Origin: Tipula vernalis
Taxonomy: Eukaryota > Arthropoda > Insecta > Diptera > Tipulidae
Reading direction: 5' to 3'
DNA: 64,000 nt
Assembly (NCBI GenBank): GCA_958295665.1
Contig: OY282558.1
Coordinates: forward strand, 23,931,409-23,995,408
The position numbers were made by a program, and so were the translations under genes. The notes beneath the pieces are model-generated. The model had not been told where the DNA came from and ran no database searches. It saw nothing but the letters and a program-made list of their open reading frames with translations. Shown piece by piece: positions 20,748 through 39,440 of this stretch (position 1 is its first letter; each line of letters opens with the position of its first letter).

Positions 20748-23700
20748 ATGAGTTGGTTACGACCAAGTCCGTTACGAACCAGTTTACGTGGTAATAATGC
20801 AAATAGTGGAAGCACTGTGACTAGGACAAATCGACCTATTAATCCAGTGCAGGAATGTGATCCGCGCGCTTGTTACGATAGTTTTTGTAAACATTGGCAA
20901 CAAGCATACGAAATAATTCAACGATCAGAGGTTAGATATATATTTTTTGGTTTTATTTGTATATTGATAAAGTAGACAAAAATATTTTGTTTTTGTATTT
21001 TATATAGCTTATGAAAGCACCGACCCATGACGATGTGCTAGGTGTTGTTAATCACTTGGATCATATGGTCACATTGCTGCTAGTAGAGTTACATAATTGC
21101 AATAAAATTGCCTTGCCTGGTATACAACCTACACCGCCGGCACCATGTCTTGAGTTTATGCTCAGTGAGAATCTATTAGATAAACTTTACGAATGGGGTG
21201 TTAAAACGGGACGATACTCTAATGCCGTCCGACTGGAACAATTAAAATTATACGAACATCTGGTAAACTATTCGCGTCATCAACTGTTGGTGCATGAACC
21301 ATTTTTACGTCCACTACTTAAAATTCTTGCCTCGAGCCAAGGTGAAATATTTCCACCAGATATAGAAAAACGTCTGGTCATTCTACTGAACCAATTGTGC
21401 GTCCTTTTAATGCAAAACGTCCATTTACTTGATTTATTCTTTTTCTCGACGTCTCAACAACACGGCCAAACGAATTTTATAATATTTTCACTACTAATCC
21501 CGTACGTACATCGGGATGGTTCAGTAGGGCAACAAGCTCGCGATGCCCTACTCTTGTGTATGGCATTATCACAAAAAAATTCCAATATAGGAACGTACAT
21601 AGCACAGTATTCATCAATGTCGCCAGTTTTAGTCACTGGACTCGGAGGTCTCTACTCATTACTGCCGAACACAATTGATATCACAACCACGGATTGGTAT
21701 CGTATCACACCGGACGACGTAGCAGAAATTCCCGAACTAACAATGTTTATAAATTCACTAGAATTTTGTAACGCTGTAGTTCAGGCAGCACACGAACTGA
21801 TCAAAAATCAGTTACTCGATTTTATGTATCAAGGATTTTTAATTCCAGTACTCGGGCCGGCCATACTCCAGGTATTTATCTTAACATTTTGTTTTCTAAC
21901 ATAACATGTGATTTGGTTTTTCTAGTTTTTAATTTGGTGGTGAAATTTACGCTTTTTTGGGGAACTTGCTAGTTTTTTTTTTCTATTTGTACATAAAAAA
22001 CTATTAAATGTGTAGTAAAGGTAACAGTTTGTAAAATGGTAACCGTTACAATCACGATTTCTTTTTGTGCCAGTCGTTTTATGTCATGTACACAAAAACT
22101 TTTATGTAATTTTTGCAATTGCACATTAATACAATAAAATTCTCGAATTTCGAAAGTCTAGTTCTATATTCTATTATCTTTTCGTGCACACTTTGCGCAT
22201 ATTACCGTAATTCTGTGTCGTGTATCACTCACTGTGTTTCAAAGGTAAATACTAATTAAGTGTTTTATGCTATAATAAGATGAAAATATTTCATTAGCAT
22301 AATTTTTTGATTATTTACTTCCGGGTATTATTATTAATGATTTAGGTAAACGATTATTTATATGTACTGGCGACGAGACATAATTTTTCTGTATTTGGGG
22401 CAACTAATCTAGTACTTGATACTTTTCTAAATTTGGTTGTAAATATGAATTATGCAAATTGTACTTCTTTTATATGTGGATGTGTTCGGAAGGTCATTTA
22501 TATATTTTATTAAAGAGAATAACTTTGTTCGTTAAGCGTACCGAAGTGTAAGAGTATAAATCTCCTTAGACTAAATACTTAGTTTCTAAAATTGCATTAG
22601 AAATTTAATAATTTATACTAAAAAATAAAGAAGTGTGTAGGAAGGGTGAATAAGCTGTTTGTGTATAAACAGCACAGTGAACCGGAACGAAAAGAAATTG
22701 TTAGCTTTTGTATGAGATCATTGGGGGAAAAAATAACAAGACAACCTAAAAATGTGTGGTAATTTATAGTTAAATATGAGAATTATATAAAGGTTGTCAT
22801 AATCTTAATTATTATTTCTTATTATTTTTAAAATCGATTGTTTGGCATGATATTATCGTAAAGCAATTAATAGAAATTTAATCTTTGTTAGATTATTAAA
22901 TTCTAATCTATCCATCGCATCTAAATATGTGATCGTTCGATTTTTTTGCCTGAATTATTCATCTTTTGTAAGTTCGTACAAACTTCGTACAAAATTGTAC
23001 AATAAATAAAATATTGCATTTGCTAAATTAACTAATCCCGGATAGTTCTGGCCTATCGTATTAAATTTTCGTCGTTATCACTATCCACAAAGTATTACAA
23101 AAATATAATTATTGCAATATTTGTATTTATATTGTTTTGGGAATGGTGTGTCATTCATTCATTGTATAAACATCATAATATTCAATTTCTTTATCATTTT
23201 GTTTAAAACTCATTTCCCACCGTATCACATGCACTATTTAGATTGCGATGTTGAACTTTTTTTTGTGTAATTTGCATAAAATATGTAATTAGACTGACAA
23301 AAAAATGACTGGTTATTAATATCTGAATCTCTAATCTAAATTCATTCTCTATAAATCCATTAAGTAACTCATCATATTTTTTTCGTAACTGGTGATGGAT
23401 TTTTACTACTTCTTCTTCGTGTGTTTTGATTAAAAACATAAAGAAAATAAAATAAAAAAATTCAGCCTCAAAAGTCTTCTGTTTATATACTAACCAAATT
23501 AGAAAGAAAAAAAATCAAATACAATTCCAGATATTCAAAGGCCGTAATTTCCAGACAAACATCGATTCACAAATATCAGCCATTGCTTATTTGGATTTAA
23601 TATTGCGCTCAATCACGGAACCTGGATTACTGAAGATTTTCATAAAATTTTTGTTAGCTGATGACAAATTTGATGGCGAACGGATTATAGATGTGTTGAC

Positions 23701-26201
23701 CGAGCGGCTCAATTCTACAGATAGTCGAGTAAGTAAATAGTTGGATAAAGAAAGATGTATGATTAGGATAAGTATTAATTTATTTAAACCACCATTCAGT
23801 TATGTACAGTAACGCTATCATTTTTCGACACACTTTTAAATCTACATTGTGAAGATGTTATGCTCGAACTCATCCTTAAATATTTATTAAACTGCCAGCA
23901 TATACCAATTCTGCATAGGCATAAAATCAATAAAATTGATCCATACATAAATTCCGTAAATTATTTTCTCGATTTAACACCCGAAGTAATGAAACAAGCT
24001 TGTAATTCATTGGCACACGAACAAATCCAACCCGTTAGTAAAACTATAGGGGCCAATTGGAATCATTATGGCGTTCATCAAGGAGAAAGTTTATATTCCA
24101 ATTACCATGCCTATTTGATAGATGCACGAAGTAAAATTTTACGTTATAAGAATGCCTGTGATGAATGGAATAATTTGTATAAATACCAAAAAATGCCAAA
24201 TAATAATAAATTAAATTTAAATAATAATATTTTAATGACGGGCCCGTCCGATAAAATTTTACAAATGATAAAAAGTTTTATGAAAGAATTTTCATTGAAT
24301 GAATCGGAGGAAGAGAAATATGGAAGTATGATACAAACAAATAATGATTCAGATTTAAATAAATCTTCGGGCAAACAATTCGACAGTTTACAATCGATTG
24401 GGGAGAGTAGCGGATATGAAAGTTTTAAATATCGTCCGGATGATTATGATGAAGATCACAATTCGTCATCAGATAATAATGATTTGGAATTTGTCAGCTC
24501 AAATAATAACGAACAAAATATAAATAGAAATAGTAAATGTGATAAAAAATTAGACGAATGGAAAATTTCCAATAAAAAAGAAGATAAAATATGTGATTTA
24601 GATTTATCAGAGGATTTATTTCGACAGGGGACTGTCAGTCTAGGTTTGAAGTCCAGCATGAAATGCTAGTCAAAATAAATACTAATTAAATTTTATTTCA
24701 GGTCCCTTTTTAAATGCAATATGGGGAAAACTGCAAACATTTTCAAGTAATTGTTTATATGTAAATCTTCATTTAACCGGACTTTTGTCACATCTTGCCT
24801 TATATCCACTCCCGCTAATTCAATCCATTTTACTGCGACCTGATATTCCGACCACGTCTGAAACTCCATCCTTTTATCAAGTATTAAAAATATTAAAACA
24901 ACAGCTAGACGCCGAGTTGCCAGTGAATGAAGAATCCTTGGAAGTCATCGATCATGCTCGATCTCAACTCATCGATCGTGAATTTAGACTTGTTAATATA
25001 CGGAAAAGTGCAATAGAATCAACAAAACAAACGAATTTACCTACAACAACCGCTATATCATCGACAACACCAATGCAACTAACACCCTCGTCATCCTATG
25101 ACCCGTTCAAGCGGAACGACAGTAAACGGAAAAGTATTACAAATTCATTTGCCGGCATGTTTCGGAGGCCAAGCTCTGCAGGTAAATATAGAAAATACTC
25201 TCGCTAATGTTCTGTGTCCAATAATGACTCGATCATTTTCATGAAAATCTCATTACATAATTTATTATCTATTACATATAAATTATTCAGCCACGTCAGG
25301 TTTAGCACAATTAAAAGAATTTTTCACGGGTAAATATTTTCGAATTTGCAAATTTTGTGTGTGTATTTTATAATTTTTGAATTGAATTTTAAATAACCCG
25401 AGCATGTACATAGCATAACGGAACAATTATTAGTTTTATATCCGATTAATTCCTAATTATTTAGGGCAAGGCGGCTGATAGCAAATAATATGCAACTATG
25501 GTAATCATTTAGCATATTTTTTAGAATGTCGGTGTTTAAATGCGAGCATCGAAATTGATGTTTGAATAAAATTTTTTACAGTCAAATGTTATAATAATTT
25601 TTAACCGAAACTAAGTCAAGTCAGATCAATTTCCTTGTTCTATTTTAAGTATCGTTTATTTTTAAGATTACGTGTGCGAAGCTGATTATTGCCTTTATTT
25701 GCTGTTCGCTCTCCGGCTATAATTTTACACAATTTAGGTAGGATTAACAAAATTTCCATGAAAACTCATTTTTATAATAATATATGTTAAACTATCATTC
25801 AAGAGATAGCGCTAACTGCAATAAAATGAATGTTGTGTGGCATGTTTTAACAACCCCCCCGCATGAAATGTTTGTTTCATATTATCTAATTGTTTGTTTT
25901 TAGGTCGGCATGATAAAAAATAAATGCAAAATTAGTATAAATTAACGCTTGTTAAACTTTTTTAGGGTCTACAATAAATATACCACTGCGAGATTCATCA
26001 AATTCTGAACCACAATCACTGGAATCTATTTCCTCGGTTACGACAATCACGATAGGTGGAACAGAACGCAATCGGGACCTTGCAATATGCGCCGTTGTTT
26101 TGGATGAATGGCTCAAAGAGTTGTCTGCAATATCACAGGAACAAACAATAATAATGCTCGCAGACTCGCTAACAAAATCCATGAATGGTAGTTTTAAGTA
26201 A
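20748..26201 (+). CDS. FHIP (FTS- and Hook-interacting protein, FAM160A-like)
   Basis: This is the insect member of the FHIP1/FAM160A family, part of the FTS-Hook-FHIP complex that links cargo such as early endosomes to dynein. Seven exons join in phase: 20748-20930, 21008-21871, 23555-23728, 23800-24643, 24702-25181, 25291-25329 and 25966-26201, giving 939 residues. The N-terminal alpha-helical block (ARLEQLKLYEHLV-type sequence, FLRPLLKILASSQ, RLVILLNQLCVLLM) and the joined segment ILQ|TNIDSQISAIAYLDL, then SITEPGLLKIFIKFLL, match the family. A low-complexity asparagine/serine/aspartate-rich linker follows in exon 4. Exon 5 then resumes the conserved LYVNLHLTGLLSHLALYP. For exon 3, the acceptor at 23554 was preferred over one 24 bp upstream because it fits the family sequence. 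Exon 6 is only 39 bp. Confidence 0.9.
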
Positions 26202-26381
26202 TTCTCTAAAACTAACCTGATCAAATTTTTAAAAGACGTAAATGTCCTTTGTATTGTTTTTTTTTTAAATATAAATAAAGTTTTATTTACTTAAAATTTG
26301 TTTTAATTAATAATAGTTTGTGTTTAGATGGAAAATTTATCTTTATTCACGTACAATATGAAATTTTATACAAAGTGGAAT

Positions 26382-27369
26382 TTATGCTCTTAGTATACAT
26401 GCTCCACCTGCTGCTTTGATTTTCTGTTCAGCTTTTTGTGAAAAGAATCTAGCTTTAACGATAATTGGAAGACCGGGTAAATGTCCTCTTCCTAACAATT
26501 TGTAGAATCCCTGAAATCATAGAAAGAAACACGAGTTGTTAATAAAGTAATAATATTGGTCGATCAAATTTAGGTTTCGAAGAATTTATCAGCAAAAAAG
26601 TTGTACACAAATTCGACAATCAACATGGGGATTTAGTCCGCCCGTCGAATGTTATCATCATTTAAATAACTAGATACATGCATTTAAATATTTAACATAA
26701 ATAGACTTACATGTTGTACTAAATCAACGACTGGTACTTTAGATTTATCAGAAGCAACTTTAGCTTGTACTTCTTCACCAACGAGTGACCATAATTTATC
26801 CAAGTTGATAGTTGGGCAGAAATTGTGATTTCTGTTCAAGTGGAAATTTCTCATACCAAGCTTTCCAAAATAACCCGGATGGTATTTGTCAAAGTTTATT
26901 CTGTGATGATGGAGACCACCAGCATTACCACGACCTCCAGGATGCTTCCTATGTTTACCTGTGTGATGTGAAAAGAGTTGACATTAACCTCAAATCCAGA
27001 AACGTCATTAAAATATAAATTTTCACTTACCAATACGACCATGCCCGTGGCTGACATGACCTCTTAGTTTCCTGGTCTTCTTTCTTTTTTGATTCGACTT
27101 TAATTGAAAATAGAAAAGAAAAACACATTTTTATTTTGTCATCCACAATTATATTTCTCGGTGGTGTTATATATATTGTGACAGAATTTAAACTTTTTTG
27201 ATTAACAATTTTAGGTGTTTGTAAAGTAAATTTGATAGAAATTGAAAGTACGATTAATTAAACACAACATAATAACTAATATTTTCCACTTTGAAATTAA
27301 TTTAAACGTAAGATGATGGTTAATTTAGAAGATTTTATTCGAACAATCCCAAACTTGTGTACTCACCAT
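26382..27369 (-). CDS. RpL27A: 60S ribosomal protein L27A (uL15)
   Basis: This is a component of the large ribosomal subunit. Four coding exons (27367-27369, 27031-27097, 26711-26958, 26382-26510) give 148 residues, the usual size. The first coding exon is only the ATG, followed directly by a GTGAGT donor. The protein then reads [55 protein letters not shown] and ends [13 protein letters not shown], all very well conserved in the family. A pyrimidine tract (CTTTTC) just upstream of the ATG could be part of a 5' TOP start site, as expected for ribosomal-protein genes; that is an inference. The 3' end lies 180 bp from the FHIP stop, so the two genes converge. Confidence 0.96.
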
Positions 27370-29063
27370 ATTGACGATGAAATTGAAAAGACCCTTGTAT
27401 ACTTTCGTTAAATCGATTTCGATTAGTTTTTCAAGATGGCGAATTAAATTTTTAGTATGCGTATTTTATGCGATTTGAACAAATGGCGCTGGTGTATCAA
27501 AATAAAGAAATTTGACGATATTTTTAGTACAAGCATGATAAACTTTTCCAATTTTTAAAATTTAAAATAAAATTTTTATTATTGAAATTTAAACCAATTT
27601 GAGTAATTAAATAATCGCTTAACTTAATTTTATTAATGAATTAATTTGAAAAATAATTTTCGTTAGTAAAGAAAAGAAGTATGTAGTTTGCTAGGCTACC
27701 GACCAAAATGGCACATTATATAGGAACAGAGGGGTTATCCTCATATTGTGATGATTTCGATTGATGATGGAAAAGAACATATTTTTATTGGCGTTTAAAA
27801 TTCTCAGCCCTTTCATTGATGTGTATCCTATATATCTATAAAGAAGTTGGCAACGCGCTTTGGATTGTCTTGGGGGTCAGCCGGTCTACGTAAATGAACC
27901 GATAAACCCATGCGGCCTTGAATTGGCTACCCCCGTATGACTGATTTTCCAAAATTAGTATTATGCAAACCTACCTTTAAAACTGAAATTTGACGAAAAT
28001 TTTAGTACAATTTTAAAAAAAAAGATCAGAACTTTAATTCCGTTAAGTTCTATAATTAAATCAAAATTCCGGCATTTTCTGTATCTTTCTAAAGGGGCAA
28101 CCAGCGAATCAGTAAGAATCCTTACATAATTTGGCGAAACATAATTTTCTTACAGAATATTTGACATATTGGCCACCGAAACCGTAACAACTGACAAATA
28201 CAGTATTAAAATTGTAATATGAATAAGTGTGCTGTGGAAATTTTTATGTATTCTGACATATCCTTCAGTTTGCGCGTTAATTTTCGCTCTGTTAAGAGAC
28301 GGCTGAACTGAACGAAACGTTCTTAAAGATTCGCTGGTCAGTAACATGCACTTTCTGTATATCGCGTTCTTACTTAAAGTTGTTACTGACTCGCTGGTTC
28401 TTTAGTACTCAGATCAATCAGATTGATTAGATCACAAATAAGAAACACAGCATAAGTGACGGTTAAACTGAACGAAAAGTTCTTAAAGATTCCCTGGTCA
28501 GTTAATGTTTATCTTTGATAAATCGGTAATTAATAACCTAATTCTAATTAGTCTAAAATACAGTTGCAGCTTTACGCAAATTCTTTAATAAGCTCGTGCT
28601 TACTATAAAAAAATTCATACATAGAGAAAACTCCGTTCATTGTGATGGCGGCTTAAATTCTTCCTAGTTACCTTATTTATGAGAATTACTTAACCAACTT
28701 CAAATACCTACTGGGGCATCCTATATTAAAGGAGTAACGAGTAACTGTGATGAAAATTCTACAAGCTTATTATGTTACCTGTCTTGACCATATTACAAGA
28801 ATAAAGCCTTTATTTTGTTTAGCGTATTATTGATTAAAACAATTGATAGTTAATACAAATATATTTACTTTTATCCTTATTAATATCACAATATAAATTT
28901 AAAAATAATTTAAAATGACATTAATTATAAAATGTATATTAATTTTGTATCAAAAATACGCATAATTTTCTTTTATTTATTATATACATCAGATTTTAAA
29001 TACCTAATAAACAAAATTATTAAAAAATAAAAATAAAATACACAGTAGGACACATAAAATCTC
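27370..29063. other. Intergenic region with a two-copy short repeat
   Basis: This lies between the RpL27A start and the ZnT stop. No exon was recognised; the frame at 28150-28347 has no motif. A 45-bp segment containing CTGAACGAAA and GTTCTTAAAGATTC occurs at about 28305-28347 and again at about 28460-28502 with a few changes. The right end is AT-rich 3' UTR-like sequence of the ZnT gene. Confidence 0.45.
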
Positions 29064-33976
<4,913 letters not shown>

Positions 33977-36900
33977 TTTTTTGCTTTTACATGTGTTGTA
34001 CGATTTAATTTAAATTTATTTAAATAAATTCTAAATTATTTAATCCCTTTGTGTTGTGCTATCGGTTTATACTAGTATAGGATGTTCGAGATATCTAAAA
34101 TAAAAAACAATAAAACAATCTTTTATAAACTAAAGTATTTGATTTTAATTCATTAATTAGAGTTATCCGACACGTTTTAATAAATACATTTTTAATCAAC
34201 TTTATAGTGTAATATGATTACACGTGCCAGTAGCTATATTTATGATTGTACAATGCAGGTATGAAATCATTAAAATATTTGTACTCTGCCAAGTTTTATG
34301 ACTTATGTTTAAAAGCTGTCAGTCAAATTTGAAAACATTTGAATAATTTTAAGACAAACCAAATTAATATAAATCAATTAATTATTATCAATTGTTTTCG
34401 ATGTACGTGTAAGGGTACATTTATGGTTAAAGAATTTAGATTTTTGAAATGAATTGTTATGACTGTTAACGTCATACATACATTTTATTAATATTTGTTG
34501 TCTGTTTTGCGTTGTAATTATTCTTTTCACTAGTATACAGTGTGTGAAAATTTAATTAAATTAATAAGATGAGTCATACTAAGATGTTAGATTAGATGTC
34601 CATAATCACATATTATAATAAATTGATTTTTTGCTTAATTTTACGCATGTGTTCGGAGTATCTCTTAACTGATAACTAAAGTGATTCAAAAAAATTGTTG
34701 CCTGTATTTGGCACATGATTTAAAAATTTGATATTCTAACTTTCAATTAAATTACGAAACTCCCGCTGTGTTCATCAACGTAACGGAACACCCTTTTCGA
34801 ATTAAGCTTTCAAACATACTAGTATCATTTAGGATTATAAATTAGGGATAACCTGAATAAGGATCGACATGTGATTTTTGAAGTTGAATGAAATTTTTTA
34901 TAATAATGTGAGAATGACATTTTAATCACGATACGATCTTCTATCAAAAAGTATAAAAAACAGTAATTATTGAAGGGCTCCACTTGGACTGTGCTTTCCA
35001 AAAAAGAACATTTGGTCGAACTATTTTTACAATACTTACGTTTGTTTAAATTTATAAACGAACAACACAAAACAGTAGTTTTTAATTAGCTACATATTTT
35101 TTTTTCCTTTAGCGTAATTTGATTTGAACATTGAGAGCTCTGAAGCAGTGCAAATGCGCGTGAAAATATTTCCCCATTACGAGGCAGCTTTTTTGTCTAA
35201 TTCAGTGTTTCCTAATAATTTGGCAACTTATTTAAAAGTCTGAAGTAGGTCAAATACATAATTTTAAAACATCTATAATTTGCTTAAATTAATCATTAAA
35301 AACTTCGTGAAAAAATAATTTTGACGGTATAAAACAAAAAACCGATTTAACAAAAGTGAAGAGCACTTAAAGCATAACGAAATAAATAGACTTCGACCTA
35401 TATTTATGAAATTTTGGTAACAACAAAAATGATAAAAGGTACATGTCCTCTTGAATTTAATACCCAACCTGAATTATAAAAGTTTTACATATTAAATTAA
35501 TTTTTATGTTTGATATAATAATTATAACTGAACACTACCAATCACATTTTATTTCTGTTAGGTTTACATATTATGTATGGTTGTTCATCTTATTGTAAAA
35601 CTTATGTCTAGACACTGAAAAATGTGCAAATCATGACGTTTCGTACCTGTTAAGTTATATTTTTTATCATTTTTGTATTTACGTACGTACATACTTCATT
35701 ACTTAATTATTTAATCGACGAGAATTCATCAACCAAAATTAATATTCTTAAAGCTTATAACAATTACTTAACGTGTACTCGTTAATGTGACTGAATATTC
35801 TCGAATCAAAGAATATTTTTATAAATTGTGGAAGCGCATTCATACTTTCATAGGTAGATAATTACGATTCTTATAACCTACGATAATACATTTTAATATG
35901 CAAATTACCTATTAGTTCACCTACTAAACTATAAAAAGTGAGAGTCTTTGACCATTTTTTATGGAAATCGCGCATCGCCAAAAAATAATGTTTTAGTTTA
36001 TTTTAGTGTTGTTTAGATATAGTATATATAAATTAACTAATACATTTTCACTTTTAGCACCGATTTAATGGCTTATTTGGCAAAAAATTACGAAATTATC
36101 TTTTATGACATTTAGTTGAAATGCACAGTCATGATCAATAACGCTAGCTGATACCATCATAAACTAATAAAACTTTATAATGTTATAATATTTATTGTTA
36201 TCAAAACGGTTATAATGTACTACTGCTGGATTACACTGTTGGCTGGAATATTGGCATAATTGTTAAATATTTCCTGAATTTGCTATTTCAATCAAATTAT
36301 TGACGTGAAAGTGCGTCTGTTTTTAACCTTTAAACTTATGTTGTACTGACAGACTCGTTTTCTACACACAAAATTTCTTAATTTTTGATTATTTATAATC
36401 TAAATCTATTAAAATTGACTGTATTTATTCATTTTATGTAAATTATAATATTGAATCTTTTACTAATATGTGGTGAACAAGTTTTTCCTTCCTAATCTAA
36501 ATATTATTCAAATTTGGAACTTTAGTATTCTTTTTTTTAATCTTTATTGAATTAAGAATATCTGCTATTTGAATCAATCTAGTTCACGATTATGGAACTT
36601 TGGACTTCACAATTCAGTTCAGATGCACTTATTCCTTAAGACTTTATACCAAATCATAAAAAAATATGTCACATGATGTATCAACAAATTTAAACTTGAC
36701 CTCCAATGCTAGTTTATTACCGACTATTGAAATATTTGCAACAATGTGTTTAAGTAAGAATAGCTAAAAATTAAAATTTACAAACTCCGATAAAAGGTGC
36801 GATATATTTATGTAGTGATCAATTTATCTATTGCGCACAGGAAGCACTTTTAATTGAACAAAAACATAAAATAAATTCTATTGTTAATGCAGCCAAATAG

Positions 36901-38640
36901 TTCTACTATACTAGGTACTAGAATATTATACAATGAAATAAATTAAAACATATTCATAATAAACTAAATTTTTAAAATCACAAAATATTTTGCTTTTTAT
37001 CTTTTTGCGGTTTAGTCTTATATTTTTTTATGTTATATGTTTATACTTATAAACCAAATATTTAATTTTATAAATTTCTTATTAATCGTTTATCGTTAAA
37101 ATTTGGTGTTACACACTCTAACTTGGTTGGATTATATAGAATACAGAACCAAAAATTAATCGCACATGTTCCACTTTGAAATTGTTTATAACTCGTACAT
37201 ACATTTTATATATGAATAATATACGAGTAAACACTTGTTGCACGCTTTTACATAAATTATTTACCATTAAAACTAAATTTTATAACAATACACATTACAT
37301 AATTGTATTCCAATTACAAACCTTCTATTCTCTATCACACTCTACACTTAATACATTTAATTCAAGAAAGCATCCAGATTTATATGAGTTTATTGGGCTA
37401 TAGAAAATTACTAACGTGTATTGGCGTTACACTAAAATTTAAAATAGCTCCACAACAAATTGTTTGTAATTAATGAAATACTTTTCCTTTTGTTTCACTA
37501 CTTTCGCGCCATTTTAGCCTATAGAAAAAGCAACCAATTATTATTTAAATTTTTTTATTTATAATTTTCATTTCGTACTACACACTATAGAGTAAAATTA
37601 ATATAAACACAAATCGAAATAACGCACACCGCATCCGATACAAGCAACATTTGATCGCAAACTGAAAATAAAAATTTACAAGAATTTTAAAAATAATTTA
37701 TCGCTTACGGAGTTTTCCTTTATATTTTATTTGTGAATAGCTACGTGCGGAGAAGTACTCTATGAAAGAGCCAAATTTTAGATAGTACAATAGATAGAAT
37801 ATGAAAAGTAAAAATGAAATGAAATAAAAAAACTAAACTTTTCTTATCAATATTATCATTATGTATGTCATAGTGTTGGTTGTGTTTTTGTTTTTCATGG
37901 TAAATGTACATATTTATTTTATAGGCATACATATTTTTTTGAGTCATTTAACATTTTGGTTGACAATGACGGTTTCTGCAAATTTAGTGAAGCACTTACC
38001 TTTTGGTAAAGTCAACTGTCGACGCTTTGAAACGTACTGATTTAGGTGATCAAAATTCGACTTTATTTTATTTTTGTAAATCTTCTTTGGACATTTCCAA
38101 TGATTTAAATTTCTATAAATACTAAGACGTTAAAAGTCCGATTTGACAATCGGAATTGAAATTAAAAATTGTTAAGTTTTTTAAAATTCACAAATTTTAC
38201 AAAAAATTTAAATTCTGAAATGTAAGCAGAAATTAAGCTACCAAAAATCATAAATATAGATATTTTTGATAGATATATTATTAGATTGCGACAAAAATAC
38301 TTCCATATTTTTGTTGCAATATTTTTTTACGAAAATGAGGTAGGTTCCCGAATTCTCACAGTTTTGCGAATACAAAATAATTATAACATTGTAATTGTAT
38401 TTAATATCCAATAACTTTTTCCATATCGACGATGATTTTATCCAAATCGAGATTTAAAAAAACCGAATTTTCGTGACATAAATTAAAAGAACGTTCGTTT
38501 CAAAAATGTATGTAGTGACGTCCTATTACTGAAATATTGTGTGCACGACTTATTTTCTACAGAGAATTCCTATAAAACCAAAACATTTATGATAAGTACA
38601 AAATTTCGGAAAGCTATTTTGAGTACAGAGTACTAGAAGA
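33977..38640. other. Gene-poor AT-rich region upstream of ZnT
   Basis: About 4.7 kb hold no recognisable exon, RNA gene or repeat on either strand. Open frames are 60-80 codons, low in complexity and without motifs. The part next to 33976 presumably holds the ZnT promoter and 5' UTR. Distant untranslated exons cannot be excluded. Confidence 0.5.
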
Positions 38641-38699
38641 TGACAAAGGTAAGAGAGGGAAAAGGTGACAATTAAGGTTGGGAAGCACATTAAAAGGAG

Positions 38700-39440
38700 T
38701 TAAGATATTCGGGTATTACGACTTCAGACTACGCTTCAGAAGCCGTATTGGCTAATGTGCACAAAGCTATCTAAAGTCTATACGGCACTCTCTAATAAGC
38801 CGAATATCGGGATAATAGGTGTATCAAACGACTACTCCTAGCCAGAGGAGTAAGCAATGCAATGCTTTTGAACGGTGCACCGATCTGGGCAGATGCCATG
38901 GAGGTGAAAAACTGCAGAGGCAAAAATATCAATCAAAGCCACGAGACCGAGCTCTTCGGTACATCAAATCCAAACTGCGAAGATGGCAAGAACACTGGGA
39001 TACCTTGGCGTGATCATTGGTACCAACCATGTGATTCGCCAACATGGAGATGTAAACTACGTACATCTACATACATCGTTTTGCACTTGACGACATATGT
39101 TTCTGTATAACGTGCGAGAATGTAAATATAAACTTCGAGCAAATCCTTTTCGAGGGTCTGCGCTCTAAGGCAGAAACAAATGGATTATAAACAACCTTGA
39201 AAGTGAACATATAACTCCGGGAAACAAAGAAGAAGAAATGCTCAAATTACATGCAGCAAAAACATCTGCGTAGACAAGAAGCAGCTATATAGGAATGAAA
39301 CAGTGGAAGACGTGTGGGAAGTATACATGCTCTTTCCGCCCCCTAATAAAAATAGTATAAACGAAAATATAGGACTATTCCATTTTAAACGTAATTTTTG
39401 TATCAGCATCCCAAGAACATTCAGTTTCATTCATGAAGTT
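38700..39440 (+). mobile_element. Non-LTR retrotransposon ORF2 C-terminal remnant
   Basis: Several frames carry pieces of the RT-to-C-terminus region of an R1/Jockey-type LINE. LSNKPNIG is near 38790 and LLLARGVSNAMLLNGAPIWADAMEV at 38830-38900; the latter resembles the conserved LLYGAPIWADAL block after the RT thumb. Frameshifts separate them, and the rest (to about 39440) is too decayed to align by eye. The remnant is inactive. Confidence 0.65.

Noticed and set aside
23203..23439. Minus-strand frame of 78 codons in a FHIP intron
   Set aside because: It has biased composition and no motif or splice context; it is more likely intron sequence than a nested gene.
25952..26224. Minus-strand open frame of 90 codons
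   Set aside because: It is the antisense shadow of the last FHIP exon, whose plus-strand reading fits splice phase and continues the protein.
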